Positions 17,096 to 25,539 of a stretch of DNA of 64,000 nucleotides are shown one piece after another. Source of the DNA: Rhodocyclaceae bacterium (lineage in GTDB: Bacteria; Pseudomonadota; Gammaproteobacteria; Burkholderiales; Rhodocyclaceae); contig JALNXH010000010.1 in assembly GCA_023230455.1 (NCBI GenBank), forward strand, positions 51,922 through 115,921, given 5' to 3'. The position numbers and the translations under genes are program-made. The notes beneath the pieces were generated by a model that searched no databases, had not been told where the DNA came from, and saw only the letters and a list, made by a program, of their open reading frames with translations. Numbering within the stretch: position 1 is the first letter of the stretch; each line of letters opens with the position of its first letter.

Positions 17096-18208
17096 ATGAG
17101 CCTGACGCACAAAATCCTGATCGGCCTGATGTGGGTGTTCGCCGGGCTGATGGTGGCCGATGCGGCGCGCGCCGAGCGCATCAAGGATCTGGCGACCATC
17201 GCCGGCGTGCGCAACAATCAATTGGTCGGCTACGGTCTGGTGGTCGGCCTTGATGGCAGCGGCGACCAGACCACGCAGACGCCGTTCACCGTGCAGAGCA
17301 TCGTCAACATGCTGTCGAACCTCGGCACCACCCTGCCGCCGGGGACCAATCTACAGTTGAAAAATGTTGCGGCGGTGATGGTAACCGCCAACCTGCCGCC
17401 GTTTTCGCGCACCGGACAGCAGATCGACGTCACGGTTTCGTCGATCGGTAACGCCAAGAGCCTGAAGGGCGGAACACTGGTGCTGACGCCGCTGAAAGGC
17501 GCCGACGGCCAGGTCTACGCGATTGCCCAGGGCAATGTGGTGATCAGCGGTGCCGGGGCATCCGGAGGCGGCTCCAAGGTGACGGTGAACCATCTTTCGG
17601 CCGGTCGTGTCGCCGGCGGCGCAACGGTCGAGCGGGAAGTGCAGACCCCTCTCGGTCAGGGCGAATTCGTCTATTACGAGCTTAACGACAACGATTTCAC
17701 CACCGCGCAGCGCATGGTGGAGGCCATCAACCGCCTCGTCCCCGGCGCGGCGAGCGCGGCCGATGGGCGCCGCATCCGTGTGCACGCGCCGACCGGTGCC
17801 GACGAGCGGGTATCGTTCATCGGCCGTCTGGAAAATCTTGAACTACAGCCGGCGCAGACCGTGGCCAGGGTGATCGTCAACGCCCGTTCCGGCTCCGTAG
17901 TGATGAATCAGGCAGTGACGCTGGACAACTGCGCGGTGGCCCACGGCAACCTGTCGGTCTCGGTGAGCACCGAGAACACCGTCAGCCAGCCCGGCGCTCT
18001 GTCCGGCGGGCAGACCGAGGCGGTGACCAATGCGCAGATCGAAATCAAGCAGGAGGGCGGTGCGCTGCTCAACGTCAAGGGCGGTGCCAAGCTGGCGGAC
18101 GTGGTCAAGGCACTGAACGCTTTGGGCGCCAATCCGCAGGATCTGATTTCCATCCTCCAGGCCATGAAAGTTTCCGGCGCCCTGCGTGCCGAGTTGGAAA
18201 TAATCTGA
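17096..18208 (+). CDS. flgI: Flagellar P-ring protein FlgI
   Basis: FlgI forms the periplasmic P ring. The frame opens at 17060, but ATG 17096 has GAGGAA ahead and begins a clean signal peptide (MSLTHKILIGLMWVFAGLMVADAARA), so I use it: 370 residues. The mature start ERIKDLATIAGVRNNQLVGYGLVVGLDGSGDQT and the ending LADVVKALNALGANPQDLISILQAMKVSGALRAELEII are the family's hallmarks. Confidence 0.97.
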   Translation: MSLTHKILIGLMWVFAGLMVADAARAERIKDLATIAGVRNNQLVGYGLVVGLDGSGDQTTQTPFTVQSIVNMLSNLGTTLPPGTNLQLKNVAAVMVTANLPPFSRTGQQIDVTVSSIGNAKSLKGGTLVLTPLKGADGQVYAIAQGNVVISGAGASGGGSKVTVNHLSAGRVAGGATVEREVQTPLGQGEFVYYELNDNDFTTAQRMVEAINRLVPGAASAADGRRIRVHAPTGADERVSFIGRLENLELQPAQTVARVIVNARSGSVVMNQAVTLDNCAVAHGNLSVSVSTENTVSQPGALSGGQTEAVTNAQIEIKQEGGALLNVKGGAKLADVVKALNALGANPQDLISILQAMKVSGALRAELEII

Positions 18209-18274
18209 CGGGCAGTTTTTGCCGCTCTGCTTTCCGCATAACCAAGCCATCGCGGATGCGATCCTCTGTGCACC

Positions 18275-19198
18275 ATGAATTCAAGCGCCGTCGAGCCCAA
18301 TATTTTTGATGCCAGCCGCCTGACCGCCCTCAAGCGGCAGGTCAAGGACAACGATCCGCAGGCATTGAAGGAGGCGGCTCGCCAGTTCGAGGCCTTGTTC
18401 CTGCAAATGGTGCTCAAGTCGATGCGCGACGCGACGCCGCAGGACGGCATGTTCGACAGCGAGCAGACGCGGCTCTATCAGTCGATGCTCGATCAACAGC
18501 TGTCGCAGGTGTTGTCGAACAAGAACGGCGGCACCGGATTGGCGGCCATGATCGAGAAGCAGCTCACTCGCACCAGCGTCGAGCCCCAGTTATTCGAAGG
18601 TGGCTTGCCGCTCGAACCGACCGTACCGCCGCTTCCTCTGGAACAGAGCGCACCGCTGCCGTTGCAAGCGCCGGCAGCGGCTGGTGCGCGTGTCTCCGTG
18701 GCGCCTGGCGGGGCGGGCGAGGTGTCTCCGGGCGCTCGCGACTTCGTCAATCGCATCTGGCCCCATGCCGCCGAGGCGAGCCGGGCGACCGGCGTTCCGG
18801 CCCATTTCATGGTCGCGCAGGCGGCGCTGGAAACCGGCTGGGGCAAATCCGAACCGCGCTACGGCGACGGCCGGCCGAGCTACAACCTGTTCGGCATCAA
18901 GGCCGGGCGCAACTGGAACGGGCCGGTGGTCGAGGCAGACACCACGGAATACGTCAATGGGGTGGCGCGTAACCAGGCCGAACGTTTCCGCGCTTACGGT
19001 TCTTATGGCGAGGCCTTCCGCGACTACGCCAATCTGCTTGCCGCCAATCCCCGCTATGCCGGCGTACTCGGCAGCCAGGACGGCTCGGCCTTCGCGCGCA
19101 GCCTGCAACAGGCCGGATATGCCACCGACCCGCTCTACGCCGCCAAGCTCGAACGCATCATTTCCGGCACCACCCTGCGCCAAGCCCTGCAAGGCTGA
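18275..19198 (+). CDS. flgJ: Flagellar rod cap / peptidoglycan hydrolase FlgJ
   Basis: FlgJ caps the rod and opens the cell wall for it. The 307-residue protein has both parts: an N-terminal rod-cap domain (LKEAARQFEALFLQMVLKSMRDA, QTRLYQSMLDQQLSQVL) and, after a Pro-rich linker (~residues 108-145), a GH73 glucosaminidase domain with the catalytic Glu in HFMVAQAALETGWGKSE and the block YNLFGIKAGRNWNGPVV. It starts 66 bases after flgI and is the last gene before the second sigma-54 promoter. Confidence 0.96.
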   Translation: MNSSAVEPNIFDASRLTALKRQVKDNDPQALKEAARQFEALFLQMVLKSMRDATPQDGMFDSEQTRLYQSMLDQQLSQVLSNKNGGTGLAAMIEKQLTRTSVEPQLFEGGLPLEPTVPPLPLEQSAPLPLQAPAAAGARVSVAPGGAGEVSPGARDFVNRIWPHAAEASRATGVPAHFMVAQAALETGWGKSEPRYGDGRPSYNLFGIKAGRNWNGPVVEADTTEYVNGVARNQAERFRAYGSYGEAFRDYANLLAANPRYAGVLGSQDGSAFARSLQQAGYATDPLYAAKLERIISGTTLRQALQG

Positions 19199-19228
19199 CC
19201 CCCCGCACTTCCGCCGTTTGAACCTTCG

Positions 19229-19244
19229 TGGCACGGAGGTTGCT
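19229..19244 (+). promoter_or_regulatory. Sigma-54 promoter of flgK-flgL
   Basis: TGGCACG-GAGG-TTGCT is an exact match to the sigma-54 consensus, with GG and GC ten bases apart. It sits 67 bases upstream of the flgK ATG, so flgKL and the downstream lipoprotein gene can be expressed apart from flgB-J. Confidence 0.92.
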
Positions 19245-19310
19245 GATTCCCTGGAAAGAATTCAGTTTCCGGCAATGTTTGCCGTTCACTAGCGGAAAGC
19301 GGGAATCACT

Positions 19311-21857
19311 ATGGCCAGCGGGTTACTCAATGTCAGTGTTTCGGGTCTCAACGTTGCCCAGATGGGTTTGTTGACGACCAGCCACAACATTGCCAATGCG
19401 TCGACGCCGGGCTACAACCGTCAGACCATTGTCCAGACCACCAATACGCCGATGTTCACCGGCGCGGGTTTCGTCGGCCAGGGGGCCAATGTCGAGACGG
19501 TCAAACGGGTGTACAGCGCGTTTCTTGCCGGGCAGGTACAGACGGCGGCCACGACCGCTGCGTCCCTGGAAACGTATTCGCAGCAGATCGCCCAGATCGA
19601 CAACCTGCTCGCCGATCCGAGTGCCGGCCTGAGTCCGGCAATGCAGGAGTTCTTCTCTGCGGTCGGCGCGGCGGCGGCCAATCCGTCGTCCCTCGCGGGA
19701 CGGCAAGCCATGCTGTCCGCGGCCCAGGTGATGACGTCCCGTTTCCAGTCGCTGGATCAGCAGCTGACCGCTATTCGCGACGGTACCAACGAACAGATTC
19801 GTGCCGAGGTGGGCACGATCAACTCCTATGTCAGCCAGATCGCCGGCATCAACCAGCAGATTGTTCTGGCCCAGGCCACCGACGGTAACCAGCCGGCCAA
19901 CGATTTGCAGGATCAGCGCGATCAACTGCTTGCGGACCTCAACAAACACATCCAGGTCACCAGCCATCTGGAGAGCGACGGCAGCTACAGCGTTTTTTTC
20001 GGCTCCGGCCAACCGATGGTGATTGGTACCCAGAGCTATCAACTGGCGGCACTGGCCGATCGCGAGGACCTCGCCAATCTACAGGTGGGCCTGGTTTTGC
20101 CGGGTTCTCCGACGATTCCCATTCCGGAGTCGCTGGTTGCCGGCGGTACGCTTGGGGGATTGCTGAATTTCCGCAGCATTACGCTGGATTCGGCGCAAAA
20201 CAGCTTGGGGCGGATTGCGGTTGCCCTAGCCAGCGACTTCAACGCCCAGCATGCCCTCGGTCAGGATCTCGGTGGCGCGGTCGGCGGGAATTTCTTTCGC
20301 CCGATCACCCTGTCCACGCTGGGCGCCCCCGCTAACGCTGGCGGCGCGGTACTGTCCGCCAATGTCACCGTCAGCGACTACACGGTGAGCTACGGCGCCA
20401 CCGGCTATACCATCACGCGATTGTCCGACGACAGCGATCTGGGAACCTTCAGCAGCCTGCCCCAAGTCGTCGATGGCCTGCGTATTTCGCTGGCGGCGGG
20501 AACGCCAAACGTCGGCGACAGCTTTCTGATCCATCCCGATTCGCCGGCCGGTCAGCGGAGCACATCGTTTGCTTCGAATACTGGTTCGGCCGCCCTGGAT
20601 TCGACGGGGTCGAATATCCAGTCGCTGGCCGTCAGCGACTATCGTCTGGTGCTGACCGGAGCCAACGCCTTTTCGCTGGAGCGGTTGTCCGACCATCGGG
20701 TGTGGACCGGCGTCGGCGCCAGCCAGACGACTGCTTTGGCCGATCTGATGGCCCAGGCATCGCCGCTGGGCTTCGATCTCTCGCTAAGCGGTACCATGCA
20801 GGCCGGCGACAGCTTCCTGCTGCGTCCCACCCGCTTCGCCGCCCGCGACATGGGTTTGGCGATTAGCGACGCGCGCAGCATTGCCCTGGCCGTCCCGATC
20901 CGCACGTCCAGCGGCCTGTCCAATGCCGGCACGGCGACGATCAGTGCCGGCGCGGTCAGCGATACCTCGGTGAAGCTGGCTGCGCCCTTCAGCATCGCCT
21001 ACGAACAATCCAGCAACAGCTTTACCGGTTTCCCGGTCGGAGCGACGGTGGTGGCGAACGGACAGACCTACAAGGTCACCGGTCCGACCATGCGAATTGC
21101 TTATACCGCCGGCAGCAATATCAGCCTGAACGGTGTCGGAATAGCCATTTCCGGGGTTCCGGCGGATGGCGACAGTTTCACCATCAATCCGCCGCCGACG
21201 GCCTCGATCGCGGCGGGTACAAATGCAGGAACCGGTGCAATCGCAGCCGGTACGGTGACCAGCACCTCCAGCCTCCCGGCACAGAACATTACGCTGACTT
21301 TCCAGCAGGCGACGGCCGTGCCCGCCCGTCCGGACCGGATGACCGGCTTGCCGGTGGGCACCGTGGTTACCGTCACCCCGATCGGCGGGCGGCCGGTGAC
21401 CTATACGATCAGCAGCATTTCGGATTACGTTCCCTACACGTCGGGAGCGACCGTCGCATTCAACGGCCTCAGTGTGGCGATCACTGGCACACCGGTGCAT
21501 GGCGATACCTTCACCGTCGGCCCCAATGCTTCGGGCGTTTCCGACAACCGCAACGCTGCGTTGCTGGGGGCGCTGCAAAGCCACAACACGATGGCCGATG
21601 CGACGGCCACCTATCAGACCGTGTATTCGCAGATGGTCAGCGAGGTCGGCAACAAGGCGCGCGAAGTCGAGGTCAAACTGACGGCCCAGCAGAATCTGGT
21701 GGATCAGGGCGCGACCGCCGTAGCCTCCCTGTCCGGGGTCAATCTCGACGAAGAGGCCGCCAATCTATTGAAGTACCAGCAGGCCTACCAGGCGTCGGCC
21801 AAGATCATCGATATTTCCGGAAGACTGTTCGACCAGTTGTTGACCCTCGGTCGTTAA
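19311..21857 (+). CDS. flgK: Hook-filament junction protein FlgK (repeat-expanded)
   Basis: FlgK (HAP1) joins hook and filament. The start (SGLLNVSVSGLNVAQMGLLTTSHNIANASTPGYNRQ) and the end (VNLDEEAANLLKYQQAYQASAKIIDISGRLFDQLLTLGR) are canonical. At 848 residues it is roughly 200-300 longer than common FlgK proteins. The extra mass is between residues ~350 and ~740, where four units each end in GD(S/T)F followed by a short hydrophobic stretch. Codon use and base content look like the neighbours, so the expansion does not look recently acquired. FlgN is its expected chaperone. Confidence 0.95.
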   Translation: MASGLLNVSVSGLNVAQMGLLTTSHNIANASTPGYNRQTIVQTTNTPMFTGAGFVGQGANVETVKRVYSAFLAGQVQTAATTAASLETYSQQIAQIDNLLADPSAGLSPAMQEFFSAVGAAAANPSSLAGRQAMLSAAQVMTSRFQSLDQQLTAIRDGTNEQIRAEVGTINSYVSQIAGINQQIVLAQATDGNQPANDLQDQRDQLLADLNKHIQVTSHLESDGSYSVFFGSGQPMVIGTQSYQLAALADREDLANLQVGLVLPGSPTIPIPESLVAGGTLGGLLNFRSITLDSAQNSLGRIAVALASDFNAQHALGQDLGGAVGGNFFRPITLSTLGAPANAGGAVLSANVTVSDYTVSYGATGYTITRLSDDSDLGTFSSLPQVVDGLRISLAAGTPNVGDSFLIHPDSPAGQRSTSFASNTGSAALDSTGSNIQSLAVSDYRLVLTGANAFSLERLSDHRVWTGVGASQTTALADLMAQASPLGFDLSLSGTMQAGDSFLLRPTRFAARDMGLAISDARSIALAVPIRTSSGLSNAGTATISAGAVSDTSVKLAAPFSIAYEQSSNSFTGFPVGATVVANGQTYKVTGPTMRIAYTAGSNISLNGVGIAISGVPADGDSFTINPPPTASIAAGTNAGTGAIAAGTVTSTSSLPAQNITLTFQQATAVPARPDRMTGLPVGTVVTVTPIGGRPVTYTISSISDYVPYTSGATVAFNGLSVAITGTPVHGDTFTVGPNASGVSDNRNAALLGALQSHNTMADATATYQTVYSQMVSEVGNKAREVEVKLTAQQNLVDQGATAVASLSGVNLDEEAANLLKYQQAYQASAKIIDISGRLFDQLLTLGR
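20358..21530 (+). repeat. Four degenerate protein repeats inside FlgK
   Basis: Approximate residues: 350-405 (VSDYTVSYGATGYTITRLSD ... GDSFLIHP), 440-510 (VSDYRLVLTGANAFSLERLS ... GDSFLLRP), 544-632 (VSDTSVKLAAPFSIAYEQSS ... GDSFTINP) and 644-741 (VTSTSSLPAQNITLTFQQ ... GDTFTVGP). Units 1-2 pair closely, and units 3-4 pair closely. Confidence 0.7.
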
Positions 21858-21868
21858 GGAGCCGCATC

Positions 21869-23992
21869 ATGCGCATCAGTACCACGATGATTTTCGATAA
21901 GGGCGTGTCGTCGATCCAGAATCGAACGTCCTCCCTGTTGCGCACCCAGCAGCAGATTTCCAGCGGCCGGCGCATCCTGACGCCGTCCGACGATCCGGTG
22001 GCGGCCGCCCAGTCGCTTCAGGTGGGGCAGGCGCAGGCGGTCAACAAACAGTTCCAGACCGCACAGGGCAATGCCAAGGACCCGCTTGGTATCATGGACG
22101 GGCAGTTGTCCAGCGTCACCGATCTGCTCGCCCGCGTACGCGAGCTGGCGGTGCAGGGCGGCAACGGCGCCCTGGCCGGTTCCGACCGCAAGAGCATTGC
22201 CGCAGAATTGCGCGCCCGCTACGAAGAACTGGTCAGTCTGGCGAACAGCACCGACGGTGCCGGCCAGTACCTGTTCTCGGGCTTTCAGGGCTCGAACAAG
22301 CCGTTCGCCGGCAGCGTCGAGGCCGGAGTCGCCTACGGTGGCGACGATGGCCAGCGCACGCTGGGCATCTCCGGATCGCGCCAGGTGCCGATCAGCGAAT
22401 CCGGCAACGATGTGTTCATGCGCATCCGCAATGGCAACGGCACGTTTGCCACCGGCCTACAGGACGAACGCTCCGCCAATGCCACGCAGGTGACGGTGGA
22501 GGGCTCCAACGTCACCAACGCCGCTCCGCCGAACAGCGGCAGGATCGATCTGCGCTTCTGGACGGATACCGCCAATGCGCTCGGTGGCGGCGCCAATGCC
22601 GTGTATTACGATCTGGTCGACACCGCCGGCAATTCGCTCTACACCGGTACGCCGTCGGCCACCGGCGCGGCGGGCAGCTACACCCGGGCGTTTACCAGCG
22701 GCACCCCGATTGCGTTGTCCTCGACCAGTCCGCCGGCAGCGACTGCCTTCGACTACGGCTCCAACATTGTGCTTACCGGTACACCGCAAACCGGCGATGC
22801 TTTTGCGCTGACCGCGGGGGTGGGAACCCTGTCGTGGACGACAACGAAGTTGACCGCCTCGGGTGCTCGCGCCACCATCAATGCGGGTGCGGTCACCGAT
22901 CCGGTGAAATGGTCGAACGGCAGCAACAGCGGCAATCTGGAAGTGCGCTTCTGGGTGGATGTCAGCGACGCGATCGGCGGCGGGGCGGGCAAGACCTATT
23001 ACGATCTGGTCGATGCCAGCAACGGCAACTCATTGTTCACCGGCACTGCTTCGGCCACCGGAGCTGCGGGAAGTTATACCCATGCTTTCACCAGCGGGGC
23101 ACCGATCAATTTCAACGGTCTGGCCGCGGCCTACAATCCGCCGAGCAACGATTTCGGCGCCAATGTCACCGTTACCGGCATTCCGGCCAGCGGCGATGCC
23201 TATACCGTCAAGGTCAACCCCACCGATCCGACCGGCAACGGCTATTTCGTCACCGCCGACAAAATGACCGCGACGGCAAACATGGGCAGCGGCATCATCG
23301 GCAGCGGCGAGGTGCTCGACCCATCGAAATGGAACAGCGCCGCCAACAGCGGCAAGTTGGAGGTCCGCTTCTGGACCGATCCTCTGGTTACCACCGCCAA
23401 TCCGCCGGTGTATTACGACCTGGTGGATGCGACCAACGGCCGCTCTCTGTTCACCAATGGCGTGTCGGTGGCGGGCGGATTGAACAACACGTTTACGCAC
23501 ACCTTCCACAGCGGCGACCCGATCGCTTTCAGCGGCCTCGCCGCACCCTATAACGATCTGGGCGTGACGCTGACCATCAGCGGTACGCCGGTCAGCGGCG
23601 ATGCGTTCACCGTGCAGAACAGCGGCACCACCAGCATGTTCGAAAACCTGGGCAATCTGATCCGGGCATTGGAAGGTTCTTCGGGGCCACCGGGCAGCAC
23701 CACCAATGCGGAACTACAGAACAAGCTGGGTTTTGTGTTGACCAATCTGGGCCAGTCGGTCGATACCATCGCCAAGACGCGCGCCAACATCGGCACCCGC
23801 TTGAGCGAAATCGACGACCAGAATTCGGTTGCACAGAGTCTGGATCTGCAATACGCCGACACCCTGTCGCGGCTACAGGATGTGGACTACTCGAAAGCCA
23901 TCACCGATCTGACGCGTATGCAGATGGAGCTCCAGGCGGCACAACAATCGTTTACCAAAATCTCCAATCTCTCCCTGTTCAACTACCTATGA
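21869..23992 (+). CDS. flgL: Hook-filament junction protein FlgL (repeat-expanded)
   Basis: FlgL (HAP3) is the second junction protein. The coiled ends are normal: MRISTTMIFDKGVSSIQNRTSSLLRTQQQISSGRRILTPSDDP and LQYADTLSRLQDVDYSKAITDLTRMQMELQAAQQSFTKISNLSLFNYL. The product is 707 residues, about twice the usual 300-400, because the outer domain holds three tandem copies of a ~130-residue unit (about residues 205-585). It starts 11 bases after flgK with GGAG ahead; its TGA overlaps the next ATG. Confidence 0.95.
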   Translation: MRISTTMIFDKGVSSIQNRTSSLLRTQQQISSGRRILTPSDDPVAAAQSLQVGQAQAVNKQFQTAQGNAKDPLGIMDGQLSSVTDLLARVRELAVQGGNGALAGSDRKSIAAELRARYEELVSLANSTDGAGQYLFSGFQGSNKPFAGSVEAGVAYGGDDGQRTLGISGSRQVPISESGNDVFMRIRNGNGTFATGLQDERSANATQVTVEGSNVTNAAPPNSGRIDLRFWTDTANALGGGANAVYYDLVDTAGNSLYTGTPSATGAAGSYTRAFTSGTPIALSSTSPPAATAFDYGSNIVLTGTPQTGDAFALTAGVGTLSWTTTKLTASGARATINAGAVTDPVKWSNGSNSGNLEVRFWVDVSDAIGGGAGKTYYDLVDASNGNSLFTGTASATGAAGSYTHAFTSGAPINFNGLAAAYNPPSNDFGANVTVTGIPASGDAYTVKVNPTDPTGNGYFVTADKMTATANMGSGIIGSGEVLDPSKWNSAANSGKLEVRFWTDPLVTTANPPVYYDLVDATNGRSLFTNGVSVAGGLNNTFTHTFHSGDPIAFSGLAAPYNDLGVTLTISGTPVSGDAFTVQNSGTTSMFENLGNLIRALEGSSGPPGSTTNAELQNKLGFVLTNLGQSVDTIAKTRANIGTRLSEIDDQNSVAQSLDLQYADTLSRLQDVDYSKAITDLTRMQMELQAAQQSFTKISNLSLFNYL
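22537..23619 (+). repeat. Three tandem ~130-residue repeats inside FlgL
   Basis: Each unit begins SG(R/N/K)(I/L)(D/E)(L/V)RFW(T/V)D near residues 223, 355 and 495, continues YYDLVD(T/A) and SL(Y/F)T, then a (F/Y)THxFxSGxPI-type segment, and ends (L/V/I)(T/S)G(T/I)P-xx-GDA(F/Y). The DNA words for YYDLVD recur at about 22606, 22996 and 23410 with synonymous differences. Confidence 0.85.
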
Positions 23993-24462
23993 ATCTTCGC
24001 CCGATTGTTCTGGCGGCGATCACCGCGATGGCGGCAACAGGTTGTTCCACCCCGTCCGGGGTCGCTACACCGAGTGGCGGGACGATCATTCCGAACAGCC
24101 AGCTGGCGGTCAGCCCGAAAACCGTCCTACAGGCCGAGCAGTTGGTGTATTGGGCCGGCGTCGCCGCCATCGCTTATTTCGTGACCGATCCGTTGGCGCC
24201 CAACTGGTCGATACAGGAAGCCAGATTTCCTCAGGAGCGCTACCACCTCAGTCTACAAATGAAGCGCTACTACACCGGCGGCGCCGGCGAGGCACGGGCG
24301 GTTTTCCAGCGGCGAGCGAAAGAGATCATGCGCGCCGGGGGGTTCGAGGAATTCCAGATACTGGAATACAGCGAGGGCCTCGATTCGAGCGTGATCGGTT
24401 CGCAGCGCGTCGCCGAAGGCGTGGTGGCGATGGTCGCCAGGAAGGCTTTGCCTGTGCCGTGA
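23989..24462 (+). CDS. Predicted lipoprotein co-translated with flgL
   Basis: The ATG overlaps the flgL stop (ATGA), and the gene ends 12 bases before the convergent fliR, so it belongs to the flgK-flgL transcript. The 157-residue product has a lipoprotein signal, MNLRPIVLAAITAMAATGC, with Cys19 as the lipidation site, a Ser/Thr/Gly-rich linker, one hydrophobic patch (YWAGVAAIAYFV) and a C-terminal alpha/beta region (RYHLSLQMKRYYTGGAGEARAVFQRRAKEIMRAGGFEEF). I do not recognise a family. The location suggests an envelope protein expressed with hook-junction genes. Confidence 0.75.
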   Translation: MNLRPIVLAAITAMAATGCSTPSGVATPSGGTIIPNSQLAVSPKTVLQAEQLVYWAGVAAIAYFVTDPLAPNWSIQEARFPQERYHLSLQMKRYYTGGAGEARAVFQRRAKEIMRAGGFEEFQILEYSEGLDSSVIGSQRVAEGVVAMVARKALPVP

Positions 24463-24474
24463 AGGATGGCTTCC

Positions 24475-25263
24475 TCAGCCGGCGCCGGAGGCACGCAGAA
24501 TGACGCCGAGATTGGCAAAACCCTGGTCGTAGAGCCGCCCGATGGCGGTCCCGAGAAAGGGCAGCGATAGATCGAGCACGATAAATCCGGCGGTGAGCGT
24601 GACCGGAAATCCAACCGCAAAAAGATTCAGCGTCGGTGCGATGCGCGACAATACGCCGAGCGCAATATTGGCGATCAGCAGGGCAGCCACCAGCGGCAGC
24701 GACAGCAACAGTCCGGAGGAGAACACCCCCGCGGCCGAAGCCAGCAGCGCCCAGAGCCCCTTGGATGCGATCGGCTGGGCGGACACCGGGAGCAGGGTGA
24801 AGCTCTCGGCGAGAGCCGAAAGCATCAGCAGGTGGCCGTTCATCGCCAGGTAGAGCAATGTTGCCACTAGGGCTACAAATTCGGTGATCACCGGCGTCTG
24901 GCCGCTGCCGTTGGGGTCGTAGAAAACGGCGAAGGACAGCCCCATCTGTAGGCCGAACAATTCGCCGGCGATATCGATGGCGGCAAACACCAGGCGCACG
25001 GCGAAGCCCATCACCAGACCGATCAGAATCTGTTGGGCGAGGACCGCGATGCCTTGCCATGAACCGATGGGTATCGACGGCAACGGCGGCAGAGCCGGGC
25101 CGACTGCCAGGGCGATTGCCAGCCCGAGCATCAGCCGCGTTCGGCGTGGCATCGCGGCGTTGTTGAATACCGGCGCCATCGACAGCAGGCCGAGAATGCG
25201 GGCCAGCGGGAAAATGAACAGACCCAGCCAAAGATCGAGCTGTGCCGAGGTCACGTTGAGCAC
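24475..25263 (-). CDS. fliR: Flagellar export gate protein FliR
   Basis: FliR is an integral membrane part of the FliPQR export channel. The 262-residue product is hydrophobic throughout, with FIFPLARILGLLSMAPVFNNAAMPRRTRLMLGLAIALAV at the start and the conserved FGLQMGLSFAVFYDPNGSGQTPVITEF and LLLSLPLVAALLIANIALGVLSRIAPTLNLFAVGFPVTL blocks. It is the last gene of the fliK-R operon, 6 bases after fliQ. Confidence 0.96.
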   Translation of the reverse strand: MLNVTSAQLDLWLGLFIFPLARILGLLSMAPVFNNAAMPRRTRLMLGLAIALAVGPALPPLPSIPIGSWQGIAVLAQQILIGLVMGFAVRLVFAAIDIAGELFGLQMGLSFAVFYDPNGSGQTPVITEFVALVATLLYLAMNGHLLMLSALAESFTLLPVSAQPIASKGLWALLASAAGVFSSGLLLSLPLVAALLIANIALGVLSRIAPTLNLFAVGFPVTLTAGFIVLDLSLPFLGTAIGRLYDQGFANLGVILRASGAG

Positions 25264-25269
25264 TACAGT

Positions 25270-25539
25270 TCAGCCGATCAGCATCGGAATCGATTCGTAC
25301 AGCCGGCGGATGTAATCGGTCATCACAGTGAGCATCCATGGGCCGGCGGCGATCAGCGTGATGAAGATCACCAGCAGCTTCGGTACGAACGACAGGGTGG
25401 CCTCGTTGATTTGCGTCGCTGCTTGGAAAATGCTGACGATCAGTCCCGTCGCCAGCGCCGCAATGAACAGCGGCGCCGATATCAGCAGCGTGATTTCCAT
25501 GGCATGGCGGCCGATTTCGATGACGGTCGTCGGCGTCAT
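25270..25539 (-). CDS. fliQ: Flagellar export gate protein FliQ
   Basis: FliQ is a small two-helix membrane subunit of the export gate. The frame is open far upstream, but the ATG at 25539 gives exactly the family's 89 residues: MTPTTVIEIGRHAMEITLLI at the start, ATQINEATLSFVPKLL in the middle and a basic end (YIRRLYESIPMLIG). It overlaps the fliP stop by 4 bases. Confidence 0.95.
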   Translation of the reverse strand: MTPTTVIEIGRHAMEITLLISAPLFIAALATGLIVSIFQAATQINEATLSFVPKLLVIFITLIAAGPWMLTVMTDYIRRLYESIPMLIG

